A stretch of 64,000 nt of DNA, from positions 62,001 to 126,000 of IMG/VR virus record IMGVR_UViG_3300021963_000001; one strand, 5' to 3'. Below, piece after piece: positions 1 through 7,838 of the stretch. The stretch is from a virus. Within the stretch, counting starts at the first letter, position 1; each line of letters begins with the position of its first letter. Below the pieces are notes generated by a model. It did no database searches and was not told where the DNA came from. It saw nothing but the letters and a program-made list of their open reading frames with translations. The translations under genes were made by a program, and so were the position numbers.

Positions 1-635
1 AGATTACATCCGGTCAAAAGACCGGTCTTTTTGGCGTCTGCCGCAGCCCGTTTCGCATAATAGTCATCCCCCCAGATGGGCCGATAATGGCTGGGGCCGT
101 TAACTTCAATCGCAACCCCCTTAAACTTTCCAACCTTACGATTAATTAATATATCGATGTGCTGCCGTTCCAGCTGAACATGAAAGTCTACGGGATAACG
201 AGCTTGCGTCAGTCCGCGAATCAAATATTTTTCTAGTCTGCTTCCGGTATCGGCGGCTTCCCGAACGGCATCCAAAGCCTTTTTCTGCAAAGATTCTCGC
301 CGATCTTCCCCCATTGTTTCCCATTGCTTCTTGGAAATTTCCGAACGGCGTTTGCGTTCCTCCTCGGACATGGTTTCCCATTTCTCTGCCATTCGTTCGC
401 CGATTTGGGCCTTGCGCTCCGCAGAAAGCTTCTTGCCCTTGGTGGGGTGTTCCTGACGGCCAGTTTCCAAGGCGAGGACCTGAGCCTCCGACCGACTACG
501 GACAGGGATACCAAACTTGTTCAAGGCGCGACGCACCCGGTTGGGGTAGGTGCCTAGTTCAGCGGCAATGTCGTGGGTCGAGCGTCCCTTGTTGGCGTAC
601 TCTTCAACGAGATATTCATAGGTCAAACTTGACAT
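1..635 (-). CDS. Homing-endonuclease-like protein, truncated by window edge
   Basis: This gene starts at 635 and runs off the left edge, leaving about 211 visible residues. The start is an ATG behind a GAGAGG ribosome-binding site, and the gene overlaps the upstream glycosyltransferase by 13 bp. Residues 1-50 look like a helix-turn-helix (STHDIAAELG, then RVRRALNKFG). A middle segment rich in Lys and Glu (RKAQIGERMAEKW, SEISKKQWETM) resembles the NUMOD3-type DNA-binding repeats of homing endonucleases. The visible C-terminal part (IDILI, GVAIEVNGPSHY) has the D...E-x-N shape of Vsr/DUF559-like nucleases. I infer a site-specific endonuclease, possibly a free-standing homing enzyme; the missing C-terminus prevents a firm family call. 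Confidence 0.6.
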   Translation of the reverse strand, partial: MSSLTYEYLVEEYANKGRSTHDIAAELGTYPNRVRRALNKFGIPVRSRSEAQVLALETGRQEHPTKGKKLSAERKAQIGERMAEKWETMSEEERKRRSEISKKQWETMGEDRRESLQKKALDAVREAADTGSRLEKYLIRGLTQARYPVDFHVQLERQHIDILINRKVGKFKGVAIEVNGPSHYRPIWGDDYYAKRAAADAKKTGLLTGCN

Positions 636-1084
636 AACAACCTCTCAATCTGATCGGGATCAAAATCTTTGATGACTCTTTCGGTGTCAATCGGTCGCCC
701 CCAGGTGTTTTCCAGAATGCGACGATGATGAAGAGATCGCGCCAACAGGGGGAAAGTCACATAGAACGGTTGCAAATCACGCCAGGCAAACCCCTCATTG
801 CCCAACCATTCCAAGTCCCAACAGTAAAACCAAACTTTTCGCCCAGCCGGCGAGTTGCTTACCTTGGCCAAGCTTGACAGACTGGTAACGATGACAGGCG
901 TGTTCTGCGCATAAGCGTAGGCCGCATCAAATATTGGAAAGTGAGGTTGGGCTGGCGATGCCCCTTTGTCTTCAACAAAAACCGTTATCTCGTGGCCTCG
1001 TTTCGTAAGCTCGTTGCCACAATGAACTATGGCAAGGGAAAGGTGAGATGAAGCCAGGGTCGGGGTCAGAAAGTGGATTTTCAT
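623..1084 (-). CDS. GT-B glycosyltransferase N-terminal-domain protein
   Basis: The 153-residue product opens with the beta-alpha-beta start typical of GT-B glycosyltransferases (MKIHFLTPTLASSH, then ELTKRGHEITVFVED), the N-terminal Rossmann domain that binds the acceptor. The C-terminal nucleotide-sugar-binding half is absent, so the protein is less than half the usual family length. It may be a truncated or single-domain partner, and activity alone is doubtful. It overlaps the following kinase-like gene by 4 bp (1081-1084), consistent with coupled translation inside a glycan-modification operon. Confidence 0.5.
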   Translation of the reverse strand: MKIHFLTPTLASSHLSLAIVHCGNELTKRGHEITVFVEDKGASPAQPHFPIFDAAYAYAQNTPVIVTSLSSLAKVSNSPAGRKVWFYCWDLEWLGNEGFAWRDLQPFYVTFPLLARSLHHRRILENTWGRPIDTERVIKDFDPDQIERLLCQV

Positions 1085-1812
1085 GGCCTCAGCACGGCAC
1101 GGATGCCCGCTCCCTGTTGACTGATTTTAAACGGCAGACGCTCAACCCCAGTAATGTTCGCAATAGCATCGTGCCATTCAGACGGAGCCAGGCAAAACAA
1201 GGTATTTTCGCCACACCAAACACAGCCCCACGCCCCCTGCATCCTGGCGTCGGCGTAAATGCGGATAACTTCGTCTGGTGCTTGGTCGCGATAAAGCTTC
1301 CAGGCCTGTTCAAGAACATCGCCTGATTTTTCCCAATCGCCAGCAGCCATGGTTTTCACCAACATCCCAGCCATAATTGTGTAGCTGGTGGCGTGGCCAG
1401 AGTTCGGGGTTCTAACCCAGTTATTGGAGTTGCCTTCAACGCGCAGAAGAATCCCGTGTTTTTCAAGACCTTCAGCACACGGCAGCGCAAACGGACCATT
1501 GATTCCAATGCTGTCTCGTGCCACAGAAACCAGACCACCTACTCGTGAGCAAATTTCTGTCAAAGATTCCCCTTCCAGCTTGCCCGGATACCATTGCTCG
1601 TCTCTCAAGATTTTGCTTGCCAATTCGCACGCTTCTATCTGGCTCAAATGAGCGTCCGGGAAATCCTGGTAGCACTCGACTCTTTCCTTGTGGCGAACCG
1701 CCCATACACCAGCCTTAAGATGGACGCGGATAGTATGAATTTCTCCCTCTGAAGAGCCAGATAAATCGGTGCCAACCAGAGTAAAACTATATGGGGCAAA
1801 CGACACTTTCAT
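1081..1812 (-). CDS. GHMP-kinase-like sugar kinase (HddA-like), degenerate motif
   Basis: The 243-residue protein resembles GHMP sugar kinases such as D-glycero-D-manno-heptose 7-phosphate kinase. The N-terminus (SFAPYSFTLVGTDL) matches the family's opening strand and G-GTDL motif. SGHATSYTIMAGML sits where the GLGSSSSF phosphate-binding loop belongs but has lost most of its Gly and Ser residues. The C-terminal AGDWEKSGDVLEQAW and MQGAWGC...FCLAP match the family's closing region (AGAWGGK...GGFLLF). The ATG at 1812 gives an ATGA overlap with the previous gene and a GGAG site 10 bp upstream, better than the alternative ATG at 1821. With the nucleotidyltransferase at 4092-4796 it could form a sugar-activation pair. 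The degraded loop means catalysis is uncertain; the call is inference. Confidence 0.4.
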   Translation of the reverse strand: MKVSFAPYSFTLVGTDLSGSSEGEIHTIRVHLKAGVWAVRHKERVECYQDFPDAHLSQIEACELASKILRDEQWYPGKLEGESLTEICSRVGGLVSVARDSIGINGPFALPCAEGLEKHGILLRVEGNSNNWVRTPNSGHATSYTIMAGMLVKTMAAGDWEKSGDVLEQAWKLYRDQAPDEVIRIYADARMQGAWGCVWCGENTLFCLAPSEWHDAIANITGVERLPFKISQQGAGIRAVLRP

Positions 1813-2015
1813 TTCTGCCATGCTCCGCGACCCATGGTAAAATTCTTCGTGGCCTTTATGTCTTTGTTGCTGAACTCCCAGATTTCGCCGGTCTCGTAAA
1901 GAATGACGGCGAAGAGTTTTTCGGTCTCGACACCATAGTCGGTGACGAGCCACACCCTCCCACGGCCCTTGGGCGTGTCCACTTCTAGCGATTGCTTGGG
2001 TTCAAGAATAAACAT
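1809..2015 (-). CDS. Small hypothetical protein (68 aa)
   Basis: A short gene bridging its neighbours: it overlaps the transferase-like gene by 14 bp at its start and shares an ATGA with the kinase-like gene at its end. The product (starts MFILEPKQSLEV) looks like a small beta-rich domain, with alternating hydrophobic strands such as GRVWLVTDYG and KLFAVILYE. No family was recognised. Its coupled position argues that it is a real gene of the glycan operon. Confidence 0.6.
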   Translation of the reverse strand: MFILEPKQSLEVDTPKGRGRVWLVTDYGVETEKLFAVILYETGEIWEFSNKDIKATKNFTMGRGAWQK

Positions 2016-2691
2016 CTTCGTAGACGATCCTCGAGTCTCGTTCGCAAAGTCTGGCATAGAGGTCCTTGTCTTCGGACCAACTTTCGCCCGTCCAGAATTG
2101 GAAACCTTCATGGCGTGCTTTGTAGGTGCTGGCATTCTCATAACCTCCCATGACGTAGTACCAGCGGCAGCCGTTTGACCGGGCAAGCGTGGCCTCGACA
2201 TATGTACTAACCGAGCCGAGGGAGAGCTTGGGGTCGGCATAGTCCCAGGCGAACTGAACGCCAACGAAGGAGCGCGGATAGCTAAGGTAGGCAACGAAGG
2301 CGACCGCCTTGCCATCCACCTTGTAGGTGAGCCAGGAAAACTCTCGGTTGGCCGCCAGTTCCTCAAAAACATGCCCGCTTGCGAACTCGTGGCGAACAAG
2401 ATAACCAGCTACGATCCGCTCGTAAGCATCCTTGTCAGGCTTTTCCGCATGCCAACTGGCGCATTTTAAAGCCCGACGAAAGTTTTTCTCGGCCGTGCGC
2501 CCGAAGCTCATGCGCTCCAGATCGTAACGGACGGAACGAGCAGGGAACCATTTGCCAGCCCACGGCAGAAATCCCATCTCTAGCATCTGATCGTGGGATT
2601 CACCCTCCTGGATGACCCAGCAGGGGGCGTGAATCAGATCGTGCTGGGTGATCTTGCCCCAGCCCTCAATATGATCAAACTCGATCTTCAT
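2002..2691 (-). CDS. Arginyl-tRNA-protein transferase (ATE1)-like protein, GNAT-type fold
   Basis: The 229-residue product shares the C-terminal hallmarks of arginyl/leucyl-tRNA-protein transferases. SLGSVSTYVEATLAR matches the SLGTYS...LA element, and CRWYYVMGGY...YKARHEGFQFW matches the YYYLGY...YKARF-P element. The middle (FSWLTYKVDGKAVAFVAY) has the GNAT-like beta hairpin. The N-terminal half has no clear match to the Cys-rich domain of ATE enzymes. In the host pathway such enzymes attach an amino acid to protein N-termini as a degradation signal. Here, among glycosyltransferases, it might instead amino-acylate a glycan or virion protein. Fold call moderate, substrate unknown. Confidence 0.45.
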   Translation of the reverse strand: MKIEFDHIEGWGKITQHDLIHAPCWVIQEGESHDQMLEMGFLPWAGKWFPARSVRYDLERMSFGRTAEKNFRRALKCASWHAEKPDKDAYERIVAGYLVRHEFASGHVFEELAANREFSWLTYKVDGKAVAFVAYLSYPRSFVGVQFAWDYADPKLSLGSVSTYVEATLARSNGCRWYYVMGGYENASTYKARHEGFQFWTGESWSEDKDLYARLCERDSRIVYEDVYS

Positions 2692-3301
2692 CGGGCGGAA
2701 AACATGGTGCGTCAGTACTACTCAAAACCTCCAAATCGGCATCGACAGCTTTGCCAAGGGCAGGTCGGGCACCATCTAGAACGAACACAGCGGCGTCCAC
2801 CCAAGGCCAGTGACGAATATCATCAGGCGCATATTCGCCAGTAATCACGCAAAATGGTTCTTGATCGACTTGGATTTCTGGCGTCTGATGGCGCAACTTC
2901 AAGCAGGCTTGCTTGTAGTCTTCCGGTAGCCAGTAGCTGTAGGGGTCATAATCCAAGATAATTCTTTCTGTCTTGTAAATCTTGGCTTTGCCGAACTCGG
3001 CTTTCTCCAATTCTGCCAAGGCTTCTGCTGTCAACAGGGCGCGATGACTGAGCAGAACCGGGTGTTGCGATTTGGCCAAATGGCACACGGCCAAATAACC
3101 AGCTGTACCTGCGGGACAAATCGCCAGCTTCCAGAAAAACCGGGAACTAAAAGCCTTCAAGATTGGCAGAATTTCTCTTGGCTTGCCTTCCCAAGGCACA
3201 ATGACTTCAGTTTCAGGTGATGGACGATAAGCAGCAATCATGGATAGACACCGGGTCAGAGTGTCGAGATTTTCCGGCTTGTCCAAAACAATGCTCAGCA
3301 T
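2675..3301 (-). CDS. Divergent GT-A glycosyltransferase-like protein
   Basis: The 208-residue protein has the layout of a short GT-A (GT2-like) enzyme: an initial strand (MLSIVLDKPENLDTL), a second strand with an acidic end (TEVIVPWEG), and a later stretch (HPVLLSHRALLTAEAL) in the position of the DxD strand. However, no DxD is visible, so metal-dependent catalysis is doubtful. It overlaps both neighbours by 7-17 bp in the glycan operon. It may be a non-catalytic or strongly diverged relative; an unrelated fold cannot be excluded. Confidence 0.35.
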   Translation of the reverse strand: MLSIVLDKPENLDTLTRCLSMIAAYRPSPETEVIVPWEGKPREILPILKAFSSRFFWKLAICPAGTAGYLAVCHLAKSQHPVLLSHRALLTAEALAELEKAEFGKAKIYKTERIILDYDPYSYWLPEDYKQACLKLRHQTPEIQVDQEPFCVITGEYAPDDIRHWPWVDAAVFVLDGARPALGKAVDADLEVLSSTDAPCFPPDEDRV

Positions 3302-4095
3302 GTCAGCATGGCCCTCATGAACGCCTGGGCAGAATCGACCGGCGTGTACTGAATAAACAAATCAACCAACTCACCAAAGACTTCTTGTCGTTCAAATTCG
3401 CTGCTAAGAACGAGGTCTTCGACAAGCTTTATGTAAGTTTCAGGAAGGTTGCGAGAAGTCGGAAGGGAATTGTCTCCGGCAACTACAGGGATAGTCCCCA
3501 CTCGCAATGTCTCGTAAATTTTACGAACATCACTCGCCTCATCGGCAGACATGGCATGTACATAGGTCGAGGCCAAGGCACGCGCTCTTTCCTCGGTTGT
3601 CAGAGAGCCAGCGTAGTATGGAACAGGCCACGGCTTGTCGGCGTAGATACGGGCCACAAAACTCTCATTCTCAAACAGAGGGATAAAAAAAGCATCGTAG
3701 CCCGGACGGTATTGATCCAGAAAAATCACATCGGTCGCCAAATCGTTGCAATAAAGCGACTTGCCATCCAAACACATGAAAGGCCAACGGATGACAGGCA
3801 GCCCCTGCTCGTTGTCGTCGGTGGTGAACAGAAATGCCCCTGGCGGCAGCTTGTCCAAGAAAGTGAAACTATCCTGCCACAAGGCCAGTCGGCACTTGCC
3901 CTGATTGCGAAGCAGGGCGGGTGTGATGGCGGATGTCGGGCCGATAAAAAGGTCGGGTTTCTGTCTGGCAAAGGCCTCGTGGGTGGGCATCTTTGACGGA
4001 ACCCACAGGGCCGCATCATGTCCAAGCTGAACAAAACCGCGTGCCAAGGCGCCTGTCCCCACACCATTGTCATCATTCTCAATGAGAATATTCAT
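3295..4095 (-). CDS. GT-B-like glycosyltransferase (exostosin/GT10-like C-terminus)
   Basis: The 266-residue product begins with a GT-B-like strand and helix (MNILIENDDNGVGTGALARGF). Its C-terminal part contains EASDVRKIYETLRVGTIPVV, which resembles the (E)KL-DAL-AG-IPV nucleotide-sugar-binding signature of exostosin and fucosyltransferase-type GT-B enzymes. An ATGA overlap joins it to the nucleotidyltransferase gene. It probably transfers a sugar from a nucleotide donor; donor and acceptor are unknown. Confidence 0.45.
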   Translation of the reverse strand: MNILIENDDNGVGTGALARGFVQLGHDAALWVPSKMPTHEAFARQKPDLFIGPTSAITPALLRNQGKCRLALWQDSFTFLDKLPPGAFLFTTDDNEQGLPVIRWPFMCLDGKSLYCNDLATDVIFLDQYRPGYDAFFIPLFENESFVARIYADKPWPVPYYAGSLTTEERARALASTYVHAMSADEASDVRKIYETLRVGTIPVVAGDNSLPTSRNLPETYIKLVEDLVLSSEFERQEVFGELVDLFIQYTPVDSAQAFMRAMLTC

Positions 4096-4796
4096 GCTGT
4101 CACGCCCTTGCGCCTTAGCTTGGTAACCAAACTTTTAGCTCGTTCAATATCCTGAGTGCTGTCAATTTCTACGAGATTGGTCTTGTCTGGGTAAGCCGGC
4201 ACAATGATGCCATGCGCGTCAATAATTCCGTTAAGAACCTCATAGGCAAACCAACGGGCACTCTGATTGCGCGAAGCAACTCGCCGATACAAGTCAAGTT
4301 CCTTGTCTGCCAGTTGCACGGCCTGACCCCATTTGGGCCAGACCCCATAGCTGAAATGGCAGACTCGTTCTTGGTCGATGTTGCATCCGACTTCGCCAGA
4401 ACGATGATTCTGATTCTCGTCAATAATTGCGGCAGAACCTTCTTCTGGTAGGCATTCAAGAAAATCGGGTCCAAAAACCAAATCTCCACACATCAAAATC
4501 ACCTTCTTGGCGTTTGCGTGATTTACGCCAACAAGGAGAGAGCGGGCCACATTGGTATCTTCGTGGGATGAGTTTTCTACCCAGCCAACATCCTTTGGCA
4601 AAACCTTTATCACCCGATCCTTCTGGTAGCCAACAACCACGATGATTTCAGCTTTTGGCAATGCCTTGCGGGCGAACACAATCTGGCGACTGAGAACGGT
4701 CTCGCCGCCGCCGATTTCGATAAGGGCTTTTGGGCCTCGGGCCTTCATGCGGCGCCCAGCCCCAGCCGCGCTAATTACGACAGCAAGGTCTGGCAA
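4092..4796 (-). CDS. MobA/HddC-like sugar-phosphate nucleotidyltransferase
   Basis: The product (about 234 residues) is an NTP transferase. It has the N-terminal signature AVVISAAGAGRRM followed by GPKALIEIGG, equal to the family's G-G-GTRL...PK-L motif. MCGDLVFGPDF matches the metal-binding D strand, and SAAIIDENQ follows as expected. Such enzymes join a sugar 1-phosphate to a nucleoside to make the donor for glycosyltransferases. I chose a TTG start at 4796 because it has GAGGGA seven bases upstream; an ATG at 4865 would overlap the preceding gene by 91 bp and add residues unlike the family. It partners logically with the kinase-like gene at 1081-1812. Confidence 0.65.
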   Translation of the reverse strand: MPDLAVVISAAGAGRRMKARGPKALIEIGGGETVLSRQIVFARKALPKAEIIVVVGYQKDRVIKVLPKDVGWVENSSHEDTNVARSLLVGVNHANAKKVILMCGDLVFGPDFLECLPEEGSAAIIDENQNHRSGEVGCNIDQERVCHFSYGVWPKWGQAVQLADKELDLYRRVASRNQSARWFAYEVLNGIIDAHGIIVPAYPDKTNLVEIDSTQDIERAKSLVTKLRRKGVTA

Positions 4797-5524
4797 TGGC
4801 GATCCCTCATGATTTTTACCTGTTTGGCCATGAACTCGGATGGTGTGCGCCTGCTGAGCTGCCATGTTCCTTCGTTGACGCTCATCATTGGATCGGGCAG
4901 ATGTAGGATGACCCGGTCAGCAGCGATTCGCATCCACAATTCATAATCTTCGGCGGGAGGCAGGGCTTCATCGTACAAGCCGACATTTTCCAGAGCAGAT
5001 TTGCGAATCACGCAAGCGGAATGAACCATGTTGTCAAAAAAGAGTTCTCGTTTTACGAACGCCTTTTTGCAATGGCGGAACGAGACGCCATCACGCACCT
5101 GGAAGTAATCGGTATAAACCGCACCGGCCATCTCTCCATACTTTTCCAGTAGGTCTACGCAGGCTTTCAGTCTGCCTGGAAGGAAACGGTCGTCCGCATC
5201 CAAAATGGCAAAATATTTTGTCTTATCCCAACTGACTTTGATGGCCACATTTCGTGCAGCCGCTGGCCCTTGGGATTGGTGGGCAGAGAAAAGATTAACT
5301 TGGACATCCTTGATCGTGCCGCGGACAAAAGGTATTTGCAAAATTTCATCGTGGGCGGCGTTTTCCATTGATCCCAAAAGAGTGCGCACGGAGTCATCGG
5401 TTGAGCCATCATCAACAACAACGACCAGTCCTGGCTTTTCTGCTGCGGCTGATTCAACCGCGCCCACCAGAAAATGGCCGTAGTTGTGATTAGCAATCAC
5501 AACCGCAACATCCTCAAGCGACAT
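4775..5524 (-). CDS. Family 2 glycosyltransferase
   Basis: A 249-residue GT-A enzyme with textbook GT2 motifs: AVVIANHNYG at the start, VVVVDDGSTDDS for nucleotide binding, AILDADDRF (the DxD that holds metal and donor), and PPAEDYELWMR (the ED catalytic motif). Length fits a soluble, single-domain GT2. It overlaps the neighbouring genes by 11 and 22 bp. It should add a sugar with inversion of configuration; the acceptor is unknown. This is the most convincing glycosyltransferase of the left island. Confidence 0.85.
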   Translation of the reverse strand: MSLEDVAVVIANHNYGHFLVGAVESAAAEKPGLVVVVDDGSTDDSVRTLLGSMENAAHDEILQIPFVRGTIKDVQVNLFSAHQSQGPAAARNVAIKVSWDKTKYFAILDADDRFLPGRLKACVDLLEKYGEMAGAVYTDYFQVRDGVSFRHCKKAFVKRELFFDNMVHSACVIRKSALENVGLYDEALPPAEDYELWMRIAADRVILHLPDPMMSVNEGTWQLSRRTPSEFMAKQVKIMRDRHCQTLLS

Positions 5525-6311
5525 GAGGAAGTTTTCCGTCGATGATCAGGTATTTGGAATTCTGTGCCTGAGCGATTCGCCTCAGCTTTTCGGATATGCT
5601 GGCGATCTTCTCTTCGGTCCCTTCCCAAACCACTTCGTGGAAGCCTCCGGCCATGTTGAAGGCCATGGTTTGCACAAGCGTGCCATGAATCATGCCGGGG
5701 TCCACCAACACAACCCGCTGCCCCTGATCGTTGATGAGATGATCAAGATCGGACAGGTAACAGTTTTCCAGTTCCTTGCCAGCCTCGGCAAACAAGATGA
5801 AAACCGATTTCAGGTTGTTCCCTGCCCCCTCCTGAAGCGAGTCAAGTTCGGTGTATGATTCGTCCATTACAAATCGCAGCGAGTAGGGATAAGACAGGGA
5901 CAAGTCGCGCAGGGTGGCCAGAACATCCTTGGGCTTGACCACGGAACGGGGAGTGATAACGAACACAACTTCGTTCGGCTTAAGGCTTTGCTGCTCCAAC
6001 ATTTCTGCGGTGCGGGCGACATCAGACAATTCGCCACGCTCACAGGAGACGATGGCGGCGACGGCAAGGACTCGTTCCTTTCGCGCCTCGGCTATCGCTT
6101 GACCATCTTCAAGTTCCTTCATCCAATCCAAAGGACGGAATAGGGGGCAGAACCGATCAATCGTTTTGTAGGACTTTGTCCCGCCGATGTCTTCTAGCTC
6201 AATCTTTCCTTCTGACCGAAAATAGTCCAGCATGTTAGCGCGACAGCCGGTCTGGTCTCCGCTGACATTACGAATGGCGAAACGACATTTTTCACACGAA
6301 GTGCTGATCAT
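5514..6311 (-). CDS. Cys-motif N-domain protein fused to GT2-like region
   Basis: The N-terminal 60 residues hold four cysteines at 6, 9, 23 and 55 (CEKC, then QTGC, then FCPLFR), a small metal-binding module I recall preceding GT2 domains in other phages. Residues 80-265 have a GT-A-like order (LAVAAIVSCERGE at the start, PNEVVFVITPRSV as second strand) but no clear DxD (LFAEAGKELENCYLSDLDH is the nearest). It sits between GT2 and methyltransferase-like genes, with an ATGA overlap to the latter. Probably a glycosyltransferase-related protein with uncertain catalysis. Confidence 0.45.
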   Translation of the reverse strand: MISTSCEKCRFAIRNVSGDQTGCRANMLDYFRSEGKIELEDIGGTKSYKTIDRFCPLFRPLDWMKELEDGQAIAEARKERVLAVAAIVSCERGELSDVARTAEMLEQQSLKPNEVVFVITPRSVVKPKDVLATLRDLSLSYPYSLRFVMDESYTELDSLQEGAGNNLKSVFILFAEAGKELENCYLSDLDHLINDQGQRVVLVDPGMIHGTLVQTMAFNMAGGFHEVVWEGTEEKIASISEKLRRIAQAQNSKYLIIDGKLPHVA

Positions 6312-6760
6312 TGACGGATGGCCTCCACATAGCTGGTGAAATCGCTGACATAGGAACGGACGGGGGTCATGCCCAGGCTACTGAGCATGGTGCGAAGCTG
6401 GGGCAGAGTTCCTGCGCTGGTGCGCCTTTGTCCGCCGCCACCGCCGTAAATGAGTTGTATAAAATCAGAAATGTCGCCCAGAGTGACTTTCCGACAAACC
6501 TCAACAATCTCGCGAGTGCCGACAACCATCACGCCGCCTCTCGCTAGTCTGGAGACCCAGTGGGTCAACAGCTTGGTGCGGAACTCAAAAGGGTAATAAT
6601 CCAAGACATCGGTCGCTTGGATTTCCAGGGCCTCGCCCTCTTCGGCAAGCTGACTAAGATCGGCAGGATTGCCGGGTGATTCTTGACTGGCTGGATCGAC
6701 CTCGATAAAGCCGGGTAGGCCGAGCTTTTGGCCTCCCACAGTCATGCGGATTTTGACCAT
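6308..6760 (-). CDS. SAM-methyltransferase-like protein, truncated
   Basis: The start at 6760 is set by a perfect GGAGG five bases upstream. The 150-residue product resembles the short SAM-dependent methyltransferases that accompany glycan clusters. KLGLPGFIEVDP corresponds to the G-G---PGYINVD start, IQATDVLDYYPFEF to motif II-III, and LARGGVMVVGTRE to the strand after motif III. The glycine-rich SAM loop is poorly preserved. It overlaps the GT4 gene by 19 bp. It may modify a glycan, or it may have lost activity. Confidence 0.45.
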   Translation of the reverse strand: MVKIRMTVGGQKLGLPGFIEVDPASQESPGNPADLSQLAEEGEALEIQATDVLDYYPFEFRTKLLTHWVSRLARGGVMVVGTREIVEVCRKVTLGDISDFIQLIYGGGGGQRRTSAGTLPQLRTMLSSLGMTPVRSYVSDFTSYVEAIRQ

Positions 6761-7773
6761 TGCTTCCTCCACCACGGTGCGCGGGCGGCAACTTGCAATG
6801 CCTGTCCCCACTCCCGAACAAAACGCTCCAAACCAAACCGCTGACGGGCCTTTTCCGCAGCAGCTCTACCGATTACCTCGCAGTAGGCGGGATTGCCCAA
6901 AAGCCTTTTGACAATAGCGTTCATTTCCTCGGGAGTGTCCACAAGGAAACCGGTCACGCCATGTTCAATGGCTTCGGTCACCGCCCCAGCCCGGTAGGAA
7001 ACAACACAACAGCCAGAGGCCATGGCCTCAAGGACGGTGGTCGGGAAGGTGGAGCGGGTGGCCGTGTTCAGGAATATCAGACTTGTGCGGTATGCCTCGG
7101 TCAGCTCTTGCACGTTGGCGGCAGCTTTGGACAGCCCGGGCGTATCGCCCAGAACACGAGTGGAAAGATCGGCAGTAGCCAGTTTCCAGAATGAGAAACC
7201 GCAAGCGGCGTCTCGCTTGATCCAGTCGTTGACAACGCTCAGGCAGATCGGTTCACGCGGCACCCAAGGCTCATGCGGACAAAACTGATTCGTGTCAATG
7301 GCGTTGTATATGACACTAGTGTCGGGAAGGACCTGACTGTCCCATTCCAGTCGCTGATTGTCGGTGATGTAGACATTGTGGTCACCACGCCGAGAAGACA
7401 CTGCACGCCGGGTATTTTCGTCCCAGCCTTCTTCGGGCAAGGTGTGTTCCAAACGCAAGAGCGGCACATTGTAGAAGGTCGCAGCCTGTAAAGCCCGGTC
7501 AAACTGGCTATGGTGTTGACATAAGACGAGGTCCAAATCAATTTCTACGGGAATGGCTGGCGACGACGGATGGAAGGGGAGCAGCACATGATTGTCCGGC
7601 ATGGCGGCGTAGTGATGCACCCAGGGCTTGGCGTACTGGTCGTTCCACAACAAAAAAGTAGCGTTTATATCAGCCCAGGCACTCTGAAACCGTTCGTGCG
7701 TGGTAAAGGTCAGGACATTGACCCTCTCCGGCGAACGAACGGCGCTATTCAGAATGCTGGCTATGTTGGGCAT
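6742..7773 (-). CDS. Family 4 (GT-B) glycosyltransferase
   Basis: The 343-residue product has a GT4 C-terminal domain: PTTVLEAMASGCCVVSYR contains the E-x7-E region typical of retaining GT-B enzymes (FPTTVLEAMA), followed by GAVTEAIEHGVTGFLVD. The N-terminal half is shorter than usual (MPNIASILNSAVRS...) but retains a GT-B-like middle (VLCQHHSQFDRA). It is the first gene of a translationally coupled glycan run that continues to position 623. The acceptor is unknown. Confidence 0.75.
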   Translation of the reverse strand: MPNIASILNSAVRSPERVNVLTFTTHERFQSAWADINATFLLWNDQYAKPWVHHYAAMPDNHVLLPFHPSSPAIPVEIDLDLVLCQHHSQFDRALQAATFYNVPLLRLEHTLPEEGWDENTRRAVSSRRGDHNVYITDNQRLEWDSQVLPDTSVIYNAIDTNQFCPHEPWVPREPICLSVVNDWIKRDAACGFSFWKLATADLSTRVLGDTPGLSKAAANVQELTEAYRTSLIFLNTATRSTFPTTVLEAMASGCCVVSYRAGAVTEAIEHGVTGFLVDTPEEMNAIVKRLLGNPAYCEVIGRAAAEKARQRFGLERFVREWGQALQVAARAPWWRKQWSKSA

Positions 7774-7783
7774 AACAGTATCC

Positions 7784-7814
7784 GTTAATAGCGGCCGAAG
7801 CGACCGCTGCTAAC
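7784..7814 (-). promoter_or_regulatory. Intergenic hairpin between PhoH and GT4 genes
   Basis: In the 65-bp gap an inverted repeat pairs AGCGGTCG with CGGCCGCT (one G-U pair) around a 3-base loop, extended by GTTA/TAAC arms. No U-run follows on the minus strand, so it is not a classic intrinsic terminator. It could be an mRNA-processing or stability element separating the PhoH gene from the downstream glycan genes. Confidence 0.4.
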
Positions 7815-7838
7815 GATCTTACCCGGGAAGAGGGAGGC

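Noticed and set aside
142-514. Two minus-strand frames at the left edge
   Set aside because: The correct frame is the third one, which runs from 635 to the edge and contains recognisable HTH and nuclease motifs; the other two do not.
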